A stretch of 64,000 bases of DNA from Candidatus Planktophila lacus (GCA_943331345.2 CALQLF020000003.1:1-64000); one strand, 5' to 3'; positions 27,781 through 36,965 are shown, counted from the first letter of the stretch. Notes: generated by a model from the sequence alone, not told the origin. Translations and numbers: made by a program.

Positions 27781-29760
27781 TTAGCCTAACTTGCTGTCGA
27801 GATGCGCCGCCAACGCGCGAATGGTGGGGTGGTCGAACAGTTCAGTGAGGTCCACCACGCCCGGGTGGTCGCGGTCGACCTCTTCGTGAATCTGGATGAG
27901 CACGAGTGAGCTCGCACCGACCTCGAACAGGTTGTCATCCAGCCCCACATCCTTCGGTGCCATGGCGGCATCGATAATATTCTTCAGGCGCTGCTCCATC
28001 GCAGTGCACGCCAATGCAGCACCCGGCGCGCTGGTATCCGCCAGCGCAGCCTCATGCTGTGCGCGCAGCGTCGCTATCTCGGCCATTTCAGCGGCGAATG
28101 CGCCATCGAGGTATTCCTTCGCCAGCAAGCCACGCTGCAGTTTGCCGCTGGTGGTCTTCGGGATGCGCTTTACCGGCACCACATGCGCCACTTCGAGGCC
28201 AGCATGCTCGTTGACCATGCGCGCCACGGCATCGGCGGTAGGCAGGAAATCTTCCATGGACCCTCGGTGCAGCACAAACAGCGTCAGTTCGTCCGCTTCG
28301 GCGCCATTCGGGCGACAGGCCGCTGCCACTACCTTGCCGAGTTCCAAACTTGGCGCGCGGATGGCGATGTTCTCGAGGTCGTGCGGGTAGTAGTTCTGGC
28401 CGTTGACGAAGATAATTTCCTTCGCACGGCCCGTGATGATGACTTCACCCTCGTGATACAGGCCGAGGTCGCCAGTATCGAGCCAGCCATCGGCAGTGAT
28501 GACGCGGGCGTTCACGTCCGGTAACTGGAAGTAGCCGGAGGTCACATTGGGCCCGCGAATTTCCAGATGCCCGACAGTGCCTGCCGGCAGTGCCTGCCGG
28601 GCTTCATCGGTAAAGCGCACTTCGGTGTTCGGGATGGGCGTACCAACGCCCATCAGAGCCAAGGCTTCCGGGGCAGCGGCGTCGACTACGCGCGCGGCTT
28701 CACCGACGCCAAGATGATGGCGGTCGAAATGCACCACGCGATAAGTACCTTCGGCGCTGCGGAACGTCATGGCCAAGGTGGCTTCCGCGAGGCCGTACAC
28801 AGGGTACATGGACGACTTTGGCAAGCCACTCGGTGTCATGCGCTCGAGGAATTCTTCAGTGAGTTCGGGCGAGATGGGCTCGGCGCCGTTGAACAAGATG
28901 CGCACGTGCTTCAAGTTCATGCCATCCACGGGTCGGTCACCCAGCACCTTCAGGAAGTGGCGATAGCCGAAATTGGGTGAGCACAGCACCGTGCAGTGGT
29001 GACGGTCTGCCAGTTGTAGCCACAACAGTGGGCGCCGAATGAACAACTCCGTGGGCATGATATGGACGTTCATACCGGCGGCGTACATGAAAAAATTCAT
29101 GCCGATGAGACCCATATCGTGGGTCAGCGGCATCCAGCTGAGGGCGTTGTCCGCACCCGTCAGGCGTGCAGCCTGCACAACGCTGCGCAGGTTGGCGACG
29201 AGGTTGCCGTGGGTGAGCACCACCCCCTTGGGTTCGCTGGTGGAGCCCGAAGAAAACTGGATGAAGGCAGTGTCGTTGGGGGAGGGAATGAGCAGGTCTG
29301 CGTGGTGCGCAAGACTGTCGATTTCGTCCACGAGAAAGGCGCGCGCCCGCAGTGCGGCCACGGCGGCCTCTTCACCCGCTTCACGACCGAAGGCTTCCAA
29401 ACGCTCCAGCGTCTTGCGGTCGGTGTAGAGCCAAGGGTTGCCCAGTTGCTGCGCAATTCGCAGCAGCTTGTACTTGTGCTCGTCGCTGATGCCGGTGGCT
29501 ACTGGCACGGCCACCAAGCCGCCGGCAAGGCTGGCCCAATAGCCGTCGAGGAACTGTTCGTTGTTGGCGAGGTAGAGGATGACCGCGTCGCTACGCCGCG
29601 CGCCACGCTGCTGCAGCAGGTGCAGCAGGCCCAAGGCACGCTCGTGGAGTTCCGCGAACGTGACTTCACGCGAGCTGTCGCCGCTCTCGTGATGGAAGAT
29701 GGAACGGTCGAGCTTCGCGTTGTCGCGGAGAATCTCGTTCAGCGTGTTCGCGAAGTTCAT
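27781..29760 (-). CDS. Acyl-AMP ligase with C-terminal acyl carrier domain
   Basis: An adenylate-forming enzyme of the fatty acyl-AMP ligase type, expected to activate a carboxylic (fatty) acid as acyl-AMP and pass it to its own carrier domain. The 659-residue protein has the AMP-binding P-loop SSGSTSEPKGV at 170-180, YGLAEATLAM near 345, GWLDTGDLG near 435 and the late lysine in PKTTSGKLQR near 560. Residues about 585-659 are a phosphopantetheine carrier; FEVGASSL holds the modifiable Ser618, with Ser rather than the usual Asp or His just before it. Its ATG overlaps the P450 stop, so the two work together. Chain length and the final product are unknown. Confidence 0.88.
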   Translation of the reverse strand: MNFANTLNEILRDNAKLDRSIFHHESGDSSREVTFAELHERALGLLHLLQQRGARRSDAVILYLANNEQFLDGYWASLAGGLVAVPVATGISDEHKYKLLRIAQQLGNPWLYTDRKTLERLEAFGREAGEEAAVAALRARAFLVDEIDSLAHHADLLIPSPNDTAFIQFSSGSTSEPKGVVLTHGNLVANLRSVVQAARLTGADNALSWMPLTHDMGLIGMNFFMYAAGMNVHIMPTELFIRRPLLWLQLADRHHCTVLCSPNFGYRHFLKVLGDRPVDGMNLKHVRILFNGAEPISPELTEEFLERMTPSGLPKSSMYPVYGLAEATLAMTFRSAEGTYRVVHFDRHHLGVGEAARVVDAAAPEALALMGVGTPIPNTEVRFTDEARQALPAGTVGHLEIRGPNVTSGYFQLPDVNARVITADGWLDTGDLGLYHEGEVIITGRAKEIIFVNGQNYYPHDLENIAIRAPSLELGKVVAAACRPNGAEADELTLFVLHRGSMEDFLPTADAVARMVNEHAGLEVAHVVPVKRIPKTTSGKLQRGLLAKEYLDGAFAAEMAEIATLRAQHEAALADTSAPGAALACTAMEQRLKNIIDAAMAPKDVGLDDNLFEVGASSLVLIQIHEEVDRDHPGVVDLTELFDHPTIRALAAHLDSKLG

Positions 29761-31178
29761 GGGGTTTTCCTGAAATGCACGCGGAAGCGCAGTGGGCGCA
29801 AAGCCCGCAAATTGACTGCCGCTTCAATGGGAATGGGGCCTTCGTCGAGGTACTCGAGGCGATAGCGCCGTGCCATGCGGGCCAAGTGCACAGTCATCTC
29901 GTACAGCGCGAAGTTCTCGCCAACGCAGTGACGGGGGCCGGCAGCGAAGGGGATGTAGACCCATTTTTCGCGAGCGGCCTCCGCCTCGGGCAAGAAACGC
30001 TCTGGGCGATACGCTTCCGGCTCGGGCCAGTACGTCGGGTGGCGTTGGATGAGGTAGGGGCTCAGCATGACGTCAGTGCCGGGCGGCACCAGATAGCCGC
30101 CTAGTACGTCTTCTTCCACGCTACGCCGCGTTAGCAGCCAGCCTGGCGGGTAGAGGCGCATGGCCTCTTTCAGCACGGCCTGCGTCCATACCAGTTGTTC
30201 GCTGGCAGCGTAAGTCATGCTGCGCGGGCCGCTATTGGTTGGTGCAACAGCGGCACCTGCCTGTGCCACGGCCGCACAGTCGATGGCATCCACTTCCGCT
30301 TCGAGGCGTTCCAGCGCCGCCGGGTGCGTGGCCACCAAATACCAAGCCCAGTTCAGGGCGCTGGCCGAGGTTTCATGCCCAGCCACCACCAATGTCAGCG
30401 CCTCGTCGACCATCTCACGGTCCGGCATGGGGCGGTCGTCTTTGTCGCGCGCGTCCATGAGCATCTGCAGGAAGTCGAAACGTTCCCACTGCCCCGCGCG
30501 CCGGGCGGCGACGAGTTCCACGACCAACTTGGCGAGCGACCGGAATTTATAGGCGAACAGCAGGTCGCGTGCGGAATGTTCCGTAACGACAGCAAAGGGG
30601 TTGTGGCCGCCCATCCGCGTTTCCAACCAAGCGAGGTCTTCACCGAAGATGGAGCGCAGGATGATGTCGAGCGTCAGTTCACTCATCTCGGCGGTGATGT
30701 CGAAGGGAGCGCCCGAATGGACTGCCGCGTCCCAGCGCTCCTGCGCGTTATCGAGGGCTGTGTCTATGACAGCAGCGTATTGCTCCACCATCTTGCGATG
30801 GAAGGTTGGCTGAATCATGCGGCGCTGGCGCTTCCAGAAGTCGCCCTCGCTGACCATGATGCCGTTGCCGAGCAGGATTTTGACGCGGTCTAACCCGACG
30901 CCTTTGGTGTAATTGCGGTGGTTGGTCACCAGCAGACGCTTGATGTCGTCCGGGTGGTTGCAGATCCAGGTGTCACGCTTGCGCCCCGGCGCATAGACCC
31001 GGTAGAGGTCGCCTAGTTCCTGTGTGCTGGCCACCAGCAGTTCCAAGCTGTCCTCGGTAGAGGCTACATCGAACTGCGCGGCCGACAATGGCGGCAGACC
31101 GATACGGGTCGGTTCTAGGCGTCGCGCTGGCGTTTCTTCCGCTAGGTCGACCGGCTTGTCGGTGTCGGGGTTGGACAT
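29757..31178 (-). CDS. Cytochrome P450
   Basis: Heme monooxygenase, 473 residues, soluble. Seen: I-helix oxygen-activation motif AGHETS near 290, the K-helix ExxR in KEAMRLYPPGW near 355, and the heme-binding loop FAAGPRHCVGENFA near 420 with the thiolate Cys. The pattern resembles fatty-acid hydroxylases of the CYP4/CYP102 kind more than CYP101-type enzymes, by eye only. No fused reductase is present and no ferredoxin partner lies beside it. The stop overlaps the start of the acyl-AMP ligase-carrier gene, so the substrate may be a free or carrier-bound acyl chain. Confidence 0.92.
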   Translation of the reverse strand: MSNPDTDKPVDLAEETPARRLEPTRIGLPPLSAAQFDVASTEDSLELLVASTQELGDLYRVYAPGRKRDTWICNHPDDIKRLLVTNHRNYTKGVGLDRVKILLGNGIMVSEGDFWKRQRRMIQPTFHRKMVEQYAAVIDTALDNAQERWDAAVHSGAPFDITAEMSELTLDIILRSIFGEDLAWLETRMGGHNPFAVVTEHSARDLLFAYKFRSLAKLVVELVAARRAGQWERFDFLQMLMDARDKDDRPMPDREMVDEALTLVVAGHETSASALNWAWYLVATHPAALERLEAEVDAIDCAAVAQAGAAVAPTNSGPRSMTYAASEQLVWTQAVLKEAMRLYPPGWLLTRRSVEEDVLGGYLVPPGTDVMLSPYLIQRHPTYWPEPEAYRPERFLPEAEAAREKWVYIPFAAGPRHCVGENFALYEMTVHLARMARRYRLEYLDEGPIPIEAAVNLRALRPLRFRVHFRKTP

Positions 31179-31253
31179 CGGGCTATTTTACCGGAAGGAC
31201 GAGGACTTCGCGGATACGGGGCTGCCGAAACCCGGCAGGCCTTGGGAACGGCG

Positions 31254-31284
31254 TTGGGTGTGTTGGGGCACCTAAGGGTATAAT
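31254..31284 (+). promoter_or_regulatory. Promoter of the GT2/ArnT-like operon
   Basis: A perfect TATAAT at 31279-31284 is preceded by TTGGGT at 31254-31259 (19-base spacer). It lies 25 bases before the GTG start of the glycosyltransferase, in the divergent gap with the P450 gene. Confidence 0.55.
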
Positions 31285-31309
31285 CCGCGTTTTCCACAGG
31301 GAGCACGCT

Positions 31310-32038
31310 GTGCCTGCGCCGGACCTCTCCGTCGTCATTCCGGTCTGCAATGAGCAGGACAACGTCGCGCCGCTGGCGCGCGAAATTGTCGTCGCTCTCG
31401 CGGGGCGACAGTTCGAAATCCTGTTCGTGGACGACGGCAGCACGGATGCGACGTTGGAGCGGTTGCGGGGTTTGCGCACGGAAATTCCGCAGTTGCGGGT
31501 GCTCCGTCATTCTCGCCGCAGCGGTCAGAGTTATGCCGTGGCTTCCGGTGTGCGTGCCGCGGCCGCGGAGTGGGTGGCTACGCTCGATGGCGATGGTCAG
31601 AACGACCCCGCGGATATTCCCTCCCTGCTGGCGGCGCAACTTGCGGCTGACGGTAACGTCCGCCTGGTGATGGGAAACCGTGCCGCTAATCGTCGTGATA
31701 CTTGGCTGCGGCGTCTACAGAGTCGTATCGCCAACGGCGTGCGTGCCTCGCTGCTCAAGGACGACACCGTGGATTCCGGTTGCGGCATCAAGTTGCTGCA
31801 TCGGCCAACGTTTCTGGCCTTGCCGTTCTTCAACCACATGCACCGCTTCATGCCGGCGCTTTATCGTCGGCAGGGCGCCGTGGTGCTGTCGGTGCCGGTG
31901 AACCATCGGCCACGTCTGCAGGGTACTTCCAAGTACGGCCTACTGAACCGCCTCTGGGTCGGGGTCGTCGATATCCTGGGCGTCATGTGGTTGCAGTCCC
32001 GCTTTGCGCCGGGTCTCGTCGTCGAAGAGGACTGCTGA
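31310..32038 (+). CDS. Family 2 glycosyltransferase (dolichol/undecaprenyl-phosphate sugar synthase type)
   Basis: Likely moves a sugar from a nucleotide donor to a polyprenyl phosphate for later use by the ArnT-like enzyme. GTG 31310 is chosen because GGGAG precedes it and the protein then begins PAPDLSVVIPVCNEQDN, the GT2 start. Of 242 residues, FVDDGSTDAT near 42-51, LDGDGQNDP (DxD) near 91-99 and GNRAANRRDTWLRR are GT2/DPM1 features. Unlike ArnC it lacks two clear C-terminal membrane helices. The next gene starts 1 base after its stop. Confidence 0.88.
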   Translation: MPAPDLSVVIPVCNEQDNVAPLAREIVVALAGRQFEILFVDDGSTDATLERLRGLRTEIPQLRVLRHSRRSGQSYAVASGVRAAAAEWVATLDGDGQNDPADIPSLLAAQLAADGNVRLVMGNRAANRRDTWLRRLQSRIANGVRASLLKDDTVDSGCGIKLLHRPTFLALPFFNHMHRFMPALYRRQGAVVLSVPVNHRPRLQGTSKYGLLNRLWVGVVDILGVMWLQSRFAPGLVVEEDC

Positions 32039-32039
32039 T

Positions 32040-32345
32040 ATGGCGTTTCGTCTCGATGCCAATCACGTCTGGCTGGGAATCGGATTTCTCGGGCAGGCAT
32101 TGTTTTCCGCGCGCTTCATCGTGCAGTGGATAGCCAGTGAGCGCGAGAAGCGCAGTGTCATTCCCCACCTGTTCTGGTGGTTTAGCCTTGGCGGCGGCAT
32201 GACCTTGTTGTTGTATGCCATCTATCGTGGCGACCCCGTGTTCATCCTCGGGCAGGCCACCGGCCTTGTCGTGTACTTGCGCAATCTTTACTTCGTCATG
32301 CGCGAGGCGAAGGACAAGCGCGCGGAGGCTGGGGCCGCCCCTTGA
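32040..32345 (+). CDS. LAB_N-domain membrane protein
   Basis: Small integral membrane protein of the family often called lipid A biosynthesis N-terminal domain (PF07578). Of 101 residues, WLGIGFLGQALFSARFIVQW is highly characteristic, followed by EREKRSVIPHLFWWFSLGGG and GQATGLVVYLRNLYF; about three membrane segments. The name is historical: it has no LpxB activity and may help move or select a lipid-linked sugar. It lies between GT2 and the ArnT-like gene, a common arrangement, and its stop overlaps the next start by TTGA. Confidence 0.87.
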   Translation: MAFRLDANHVWLGIGFLGQALFSARFIVQWIASEREKRSVIPHLFWWFSLGGGMTLLLYAIYRGDPVFILGQATGLVVYLRNLYFVMREAKDKRAEAGAAP

Positions 32346-34081
32346 GTCCTTGGCGTCTTTCCTGGCGCGACCTCGCGTGGCTACTGTTGCTGGCAACTGT
32401 GGTCCTCGGGGCGGGGTTAGGATGGCGGGCCCCTTGGCCGGCGGATGAACCGCGTTTCGCGCTCATCGCGCGCGATATGGCGCATGGCGCTTCTTGGTGG
32501 GTGCCGCAGATCGGCGGTGACCTGTACCAAGATAAGCCGCCCTTGTTCTTCTGGGCCATCGCCGTTAGCTATCTCGTCACGGGTTCACTGCAAGTCGCGT
32601 TCCTGCTGCCTTCATTGCTTGCCGGCTTGCTCGCGGTGGCGCTGGTTTGGGATCTGGCTTACCGCTTGTGGTCACGGACAGTGGCAGTGCACGCGGCCCT
32701 GCTGCTGCTCGCTACTGTGCAGTTCCTCTTGCAGGCGCGGGCCGCGCAAATAGACGGCTTCTTGTTGGCGTTCACTGTGCTGTCCTTGTACGGCATGGCT
32801 CGCCACCTGTTACTCGGACCGGCCTGGGGCTGGTACGCCGTTGCGGGGTTGTCGGCGGGCCTTGGGGTAGCCACCAAAGGAGTGGGCTTCCTGCCATTGC
32901 TGCTGCTAATGCCGTGGTGGGGACTGGCGCGTGCCGGGTTCGCCTTTCCCGCCATCCGTGGCGGATGGCGTTGGGCTTTGGCGCCGCTCGGGTTGGTGGT
33001 GGGTGTTGGCTTGTGGTTGGTGCCAATGCTGTTGGTAGTGGCCTCCTCCAGCGATCCTGCCTACGCCGCTTATCGTGACGAACTGCTGTTTCAGCAGACG
33101 TTCCAGCGTTACGCACACGCTTGGCATCATCAGGCGCCGCCTTGGTTCTTCCTCGTGAATGTCATTCCCGGGCTTTGGTTGCCGGGAACCTTGCTATTGC
33201 CTTGGGTGCTGGGGCTGAAGGGTTTGCGCGCTACTGGAGAGGCTGCCGCTACGTGGCAAGACCATTGGCGCTCGCGTGACCCTCGTGCCTTGCTGTTCCT
33301 CGGCTGGGTGCTGGTGGTGGTGCTGTTCTTCTCGTTGTCCGCGGGCAAGCGCGGTGTTTATGTGCTGCAGGCAGTGCCTGCCTTCGTGTTGGCCTTGGCG
33401 CCGTTCTTGCCCGCTCTTGCCGCGCGGCGCGGCGTGCGCTGGTTGTTCTTCGGCATAACGGCGTTGTTGGTGCTGTCGCTTGCCGGTGCCGTGGCTTGGT
33501 TTCTGCGGGGTGGCCGTGCTTGGTGGCAGGCGCTGGCGACACAAAACGGTATTGCCGATGCGCAGGCCTTGTTGCCGCCGTTGTTGGCGATTGCATTGGC
33601 AGGGCTGGTGGCGCTGGTGTGGTTCCGTTGGCAGCGCGCCACCTTGGCGCTGTTGGTGACCTTGTGGGCTGCGGTCATCGTGCAAGGTTGGTGGATCAAT
33701 CCGTTGCTCGATGAATCGCGGTCGTTCCGGCATTTCATGCAGCAGGTGCAGTTGGCGACCGGGCCCGAACACGAACTGGGCTTGGTGAATTACCGCGAGC
33801 AGTTCTTGCTGCAGGCTACCCGTCCAGTCGTGAACTTCGGGCATCGTCGCTGGCGCGAAGGCGGGCAAGAACCCCGCGATGCGGCGCGTTGGCTCAACGC
33901 CGCACCGGGACGCGTGTTACTGGTGGAAGAGGGGCTGCTGCGGGAGTGTTTTTCCACCAGTCCGCGGCGTTTGGTGGGGCATGCCAGTCGGCAGGCTTGG
34001 TATTTGGTGGATGCGCCCGCGGCCGCCCACTGCGCCGCGCAAGGGTCGGAGGCGGCTGCAAGGCGCTACGTCCCTTGGTAG
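32342..34081 (+). CDS. ArnT-like glycosyltransferase (PMT family)
   Basis: Multi-spanning GT-C enzyme, 579 residues with about 12 hydrophobic segments, of the ArnT/PMT_2 family that transfers a sugar from a polyprenyl carrier to lipid A or another envelope acceptor. The first periplasmic loop has the family DEPR motif near residue 34, with RDMAHGASWW and YQDKPPLFFW downstream. The start is TTG 32342, which overlaps the previous stop (TTGA) and has GGAG upstream; no better start exists nearby. Whether the sugar is aminoarabinose or another cannot be told. Confidence 0.86.
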   Translation: MSPWRLSWRDLAWLLLLATVVLGAGLGWRAPWPADEPRFALIARDMAHGASWWVPQIGGDLYQDKPPLFFWAIAVSYLVTGSLQVAFLLPSLLAGLLAVALVWDLAYRLWSRTVAVHAALLLLATVQFLLQARAAQIDGFLLAFTVLSLYGMARHLLLGPAWGWYAVAGLSAGLGVATKGVGFLPLLLLMPWWGLARAGFAFPAIRGGWRWALAPLGLVVGVGLWLVPMLLVVASSSDPAYAAYRDELLFQQTFQRYAHAWHHQAPPWFFLVNVIPGLWLPGTLLLPWVLGLKGLRATGEAAATWQDHWRSRDPRALLFLGWVLVVVLFFSLSAGKRGVYVLQAVPAFVLALAPFLPALAARRGVRWLFFGITALLVLSLAGAVAWFLRGGRAWWQALATQNGIADAQALLPPLLAIALAGLVALVWFRWQRATLALLVTLWAAVIVQGWWINPLLDESRSFRHFMQQVQLATGPEHELGLVNYREQFLLQATRPVVNFGHRRWREGGQEPRDAARWLNAAPGRVLLVEEGLLRECFSTSPRRLVGHASRQAWYLVDAPAAAHCAAQGSEAAARRYVPW

Positions 34082-34142
34082 AGATTATTATTTTCTTTGT
34101 TTTACAGTCACCTATATTGCTTTCCTAAACGAAGGTGACACA

Positions 34143-34157
34143 ATGCATTCCAAGTAG
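34143..34157 (+). other. Four-codon ORF (ATG ... amber) before the GGDEF-EAL gene
   Basis: GAAGGTG ACACA ATG CAT TCC AAG TAG: a good ribosome site and ATG give only MHSK before an amber codon. The ATG is in the same frame as the GGDEF-EAL gene starting at 34170 or 34188, so it may be the original start broken by a nonsense change, or a leader that controls reinitiation. Confidence 0.6.
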
Positions 34158-34169
34158 CCGCCACTCAAG

Positions 34170-36929
34170 GTGGTTCAGGGGGATGCGTTGACCGTGGCCT
34201 ACCGCGATCCTGCAAGCCAGGGAGTTTTTTTCGGGTCTGCCTCCGGGCTCCCGGAAGGCCGCGACTTCACTGCTTCCGACCTCCTGTCCCCACAGTTGTG
34301 GGACCGTCGCGCCGCCCTGGCGCCACTGGGTATAGACGTTTCCTGCACCAAAATCGCCATCGACTTCCAGTCGTTACAGGCCGCCACGGCCGAGGCTGTG
34401 CTGCAGCAAAGTACTGAAATTCTGCGGGAAGCCACACGGGCAGACGCCGCCTTCATCGCGCTCTATGACGCCACGGCTTCGCGCGTCGAACGTGTGGTCG
34501 CCGCCAAGGCGCACTTCACGGGTGCGGCACCGGAGACCCTCGCTGGCGTCCCACTGGACAGCCTGCCGTGGATTCGCGAGCGTCTAGGCCATAGCCGCCT
34601 GCTGGAAATTCGCGACACCCTGCAGGCCCGTAATGACCTCGCCGGCGAAGCGCTGGTGTTCGGCGAACGCGGCTTGCGCGCGCTGTTGGTGGTGGGCTTT
34701 GCGGTACGCGGCAAGCCCGCTGGCTTCATCGGTTTGGGCACTGCCATGCCGGTGGAGGGGTGGGATGTTTCCTTCCACCTGCTGCTGAAACTGGTGGGCA
34801 TCAGCCTCGGCACCGGCCTAGACCGTGTGGCCCTAGCGCGTGACCACGAGATGCTGCGGGAACGCACTGCGCTTGTGGACAGTTGCGCCAATGACGGCGT
34901 TTGGGAATACGACGCGCAAACGCAGGAAACCCACTTCAGCGCCCGCTGGAAAGCCATGTTGGGCTATGGGTCGGGCGAGTTGGATGGACGCGGGCCGGGC
35001 TGGCGGCAGTTGGTCCACCCTGAAGACCTGCCGTTGTTATCGCAGCAGATTCGCGACCATGTTTCCGGGCAAACCGGGCCGGTGCGCAGCTTGCACCGCC
35101 TGCGCCATCAAGACGGTGACTGGCGTTGGGTGGAAAGCCGCCTGCGTGCGCAACTGGATGCCGGTGGTGCGCTCCGCCGCTTGGTGGCCGTGGAGTTCGA
35201 TGTCACGGAACGCAAGCGCTATGAAGAAGCGCTGTTCCGTGAAAAAGAAAATGCGCAGGTCACGCTGCACAGCATTGGCGATGGCGTCATCACCGCCGAC
35301 CGGCATGGGCAGGTGGAATACTTGAACCCGGTGGCTGAAGCACTCACAGGTTGGCACTTGACCGAGGTGCTGGGCCGCGATATCGGCGAGGTGTTTCGTA
35401 CTTTCCACGAGGAAACTTGCGAGGCCTTGGAAAACCCCTTGCTCGCTTCGGTGCGGCAACAGCAACCGGTGAAGGCTTTGCGGCCTACGCTGCTGGTACG
35501 TCGCGATGGCAATGAACTCTATGTGCAGAGCACTGCCGCGCCAAGGCGCAGTGGTGCGGGCGAGATAGTGGGTGGCGTGCTCGTGTTCCACGACGTCACC
35601 GAATCGCGGGAGTTGCAGCGGCGCCTGACCTACCACGCGAGCCATGATGTGCTCACCGGCTTGCCGAACCGCCGCGAGTTCGAGCAGCGTCTGGAGCGTG
35701 CTTTGAAGGCTGCCCAGGCGGGTGAGGGCAGTTATGCGCTGCTCCATCTGGACCTGGACCAGTTCCGGATCGTGAATGACACCTGTGGCCACAACGCCGG
35801 TGATGCGCTGTTGGGTCAACTGGGCACTCTGCTGAAAGGTAAAGTTCGTTGGCGTGATGCGCTGGCGCGGTTGGGTGGCGATGAATTCGCAGTGCTGCTA
35901 GAGCACTGTGCGGTGGATGAGGCCTTGCGCCTCGCCGAAGGCCTGCGCGAAGCAGTCCGCGGTTTCCGTTTCACTTGGGGCGAGCGTTCCTTCCGCCTCG
36001 GAGCGAGCATCGGTTTGGTCACTCTCAACGCCGAGACACCCGATGTGGCCGCAGCGCTGTCTGCTGCCGATGGTGCCTGCAACGCCGCGAAGGAAGCGGG
36101 CCGCAATCGCGTCCATTGCTTTGAGGAAAACGACCTCGATCTGATGCGGCGCCGTCGCGAGATGCAGTGGGCAGCGCGTATCAACGCGGCGCTCGAGGAA
36201 GGGCGTTTCGAACTGCATCGCCAGACCATCATGCCGCTGCAGACCGAAGAGGCGGGCAGCCATTTTGAACTGCTCATCCGCATGCGCGACGAACAGGGCA
36301 AGCTGGTGCCGCCCGATCATTTCATCGCCGCAGCAGAACGCTACAACCTCATGCCGGCTATTGATCGCTGGGTAGTGGAGAATGCCTTCCGTTGGCTGGT
36401 CTCGGCGGCGGATGAGCGCGCCGGTCTTGCCATGTGCGCCATCAACCTGTCTGGCCAGAGCATGGGCGACGACCAGTTCCTGCCGTTCGTCATCCAGCAG
36501 TTCCGCACCAGCGGCCTCGACGCCACAAAGATCTGCTTCGAAATCACCGAGACTTCCGCCATCGCGAATTTCTCGCAGGCCAGTCGTTTCATTCAGGCGC
36601 TGCATGGCTTGGGCTGCAAGTTCGCGTTGGACGACTTCGGCACCGGTTTGTCTTCCTTCGGTTACCTGAAGCATTTCCCCGTTGATTTCCTGAAGATTGA
36701 TGGAAGCTTCGTGAAGGACTTGGTGAACGATTCCGTTGACCGCGAGATGGTGCGATCCATCAACGAGATTGGCCACCTGACTGGCAAGAAGACCATCGCG
36801 GAGTACGCCGAGAGCGAGGAGATCATCGAACTCCTGCGCGCCTTGGGGGTGGACTATGCCCAAGGCTACGGGGTAGCGATGCCCGAGAAACTGACCGCGG
36901 GTGAAGGTTGGGCCAGCCACTTGGCTTGA
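34170..36929 (+). CDS. GAF-PAS-PAS-GGDEF-EAL c-di-GMP enzyme
   Basis: Predicted c-di-GMP synthase/phosphodiesterase, up to 919 residues, without membrane segments. Order by eye: GAF about 65-215, PAS about 235-350, PAS about 355-475, GGDEF 480-640 and EAL 660-905. ARLGGDEFAVLL is intact and RWRD five residues before it is a product-inhibition I-site. In the EAL domain FELLIRM replaces EAL by ELL, while EITETSAI, LDDFGTGLSSF, LKIDGSFV and TIAEYAES are kept, so hydrolysis is likely. The start is uncertain: GTG 34170 lacks a ribosome site, TTG 34188 has AGGGGG 5-6 bases before it, and the best ATG (34143) is followed by an amber codon. An AT-rich gap of 88 bp precedes it. Confidence 0.85.
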   Translation: MVQGDALTVAYRDPASQGVFFGSASGLPEGRDFTASDLLSPQLWDRRAALAPLGIDVSCTKIAIDFQSLQAATAEAVLQQSTEILREATRADAAFIALYDATASRVERVVAAKAHFTGAAPETLAGVPLDSLPWIRERLGHSRLLEIRDTLQARNDLAGEALVFGERGLRALLVVGFAVRGKPAGFIGLGTAMPVEGWDVSFHLLLKLVGISLGTGLDRVALARDHEMLRERTALVDSCANDGVWEYDAQTQETHFSARWKAMLGYGSGELDGRGPGWRQLVHPEDLPLLSQQIRDHVSGQTGPVRSLHRLRHQDGDWRWVESRLRAQLDAGGALRRLVAVEFDVTERKRYEEALFREKENAQVTLHSIGDGVITADRHGQVEYLNPVAEALTGWHLTEVLGRDIGEVFRTFHEETCEALENPLLASVRQQQPVKALRPTLLVRRDGNELYVQSTAAPRRSGAGEIVGGVLVFHDVTESRELQRRLTYHASHDVLTGLPNRREFEQRLERALKAAQAGEGSYALLHLDLDQFRIVNDTCGHNAGDALLGQLGTLLKGKVRWRDALARLGGDEFAVLLEHCAVDEALRLAEGLREAVRGFRFTWGERSFRLGASIGLVTLNAETPDVAAALSAADGACNAAKEAGRNRVHCFEENDLDLMRRRREMQWAARINAALEEGRFELHRQTIMPLQTEEAGSHFELLIRMRDEQGKLVPPDHFIAAAERYNLMPAIDRWVVENAFRWLVSAADERAGLAMCAINLSGQSMGDDQFLPFVIQQFRTSGLDATKICFEITETSAIANFSQASRFIQALHGLGCKFALDDFGTGLSSFGYLKHFPVDFLKIDGSFVKDLVNDSVDREMVRSINEIGHLTGKKTIAEYAESEEIIELLRALGVDYAQGYGVAMPEKLTAGEGWASHLA

Positions 36930-36955
36930 ATGAGCCAGCCATTTGGCTTGAATGA
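36912..36955. repeat. 22-bp tandem duplication at the GGDEF-EAL stop
   Basis: GCCAGCCACTTGGCTTGAAT and its copy, with one mismatch, lie head to tail at 36912-36933 and 36934-36955. The first copy encodes the last residues and the stop of the c-di-GMP enzyme; the second is non-coding. Confidence 0.85.
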
Positions 36956-36965
36956 GCCGGGCCCA

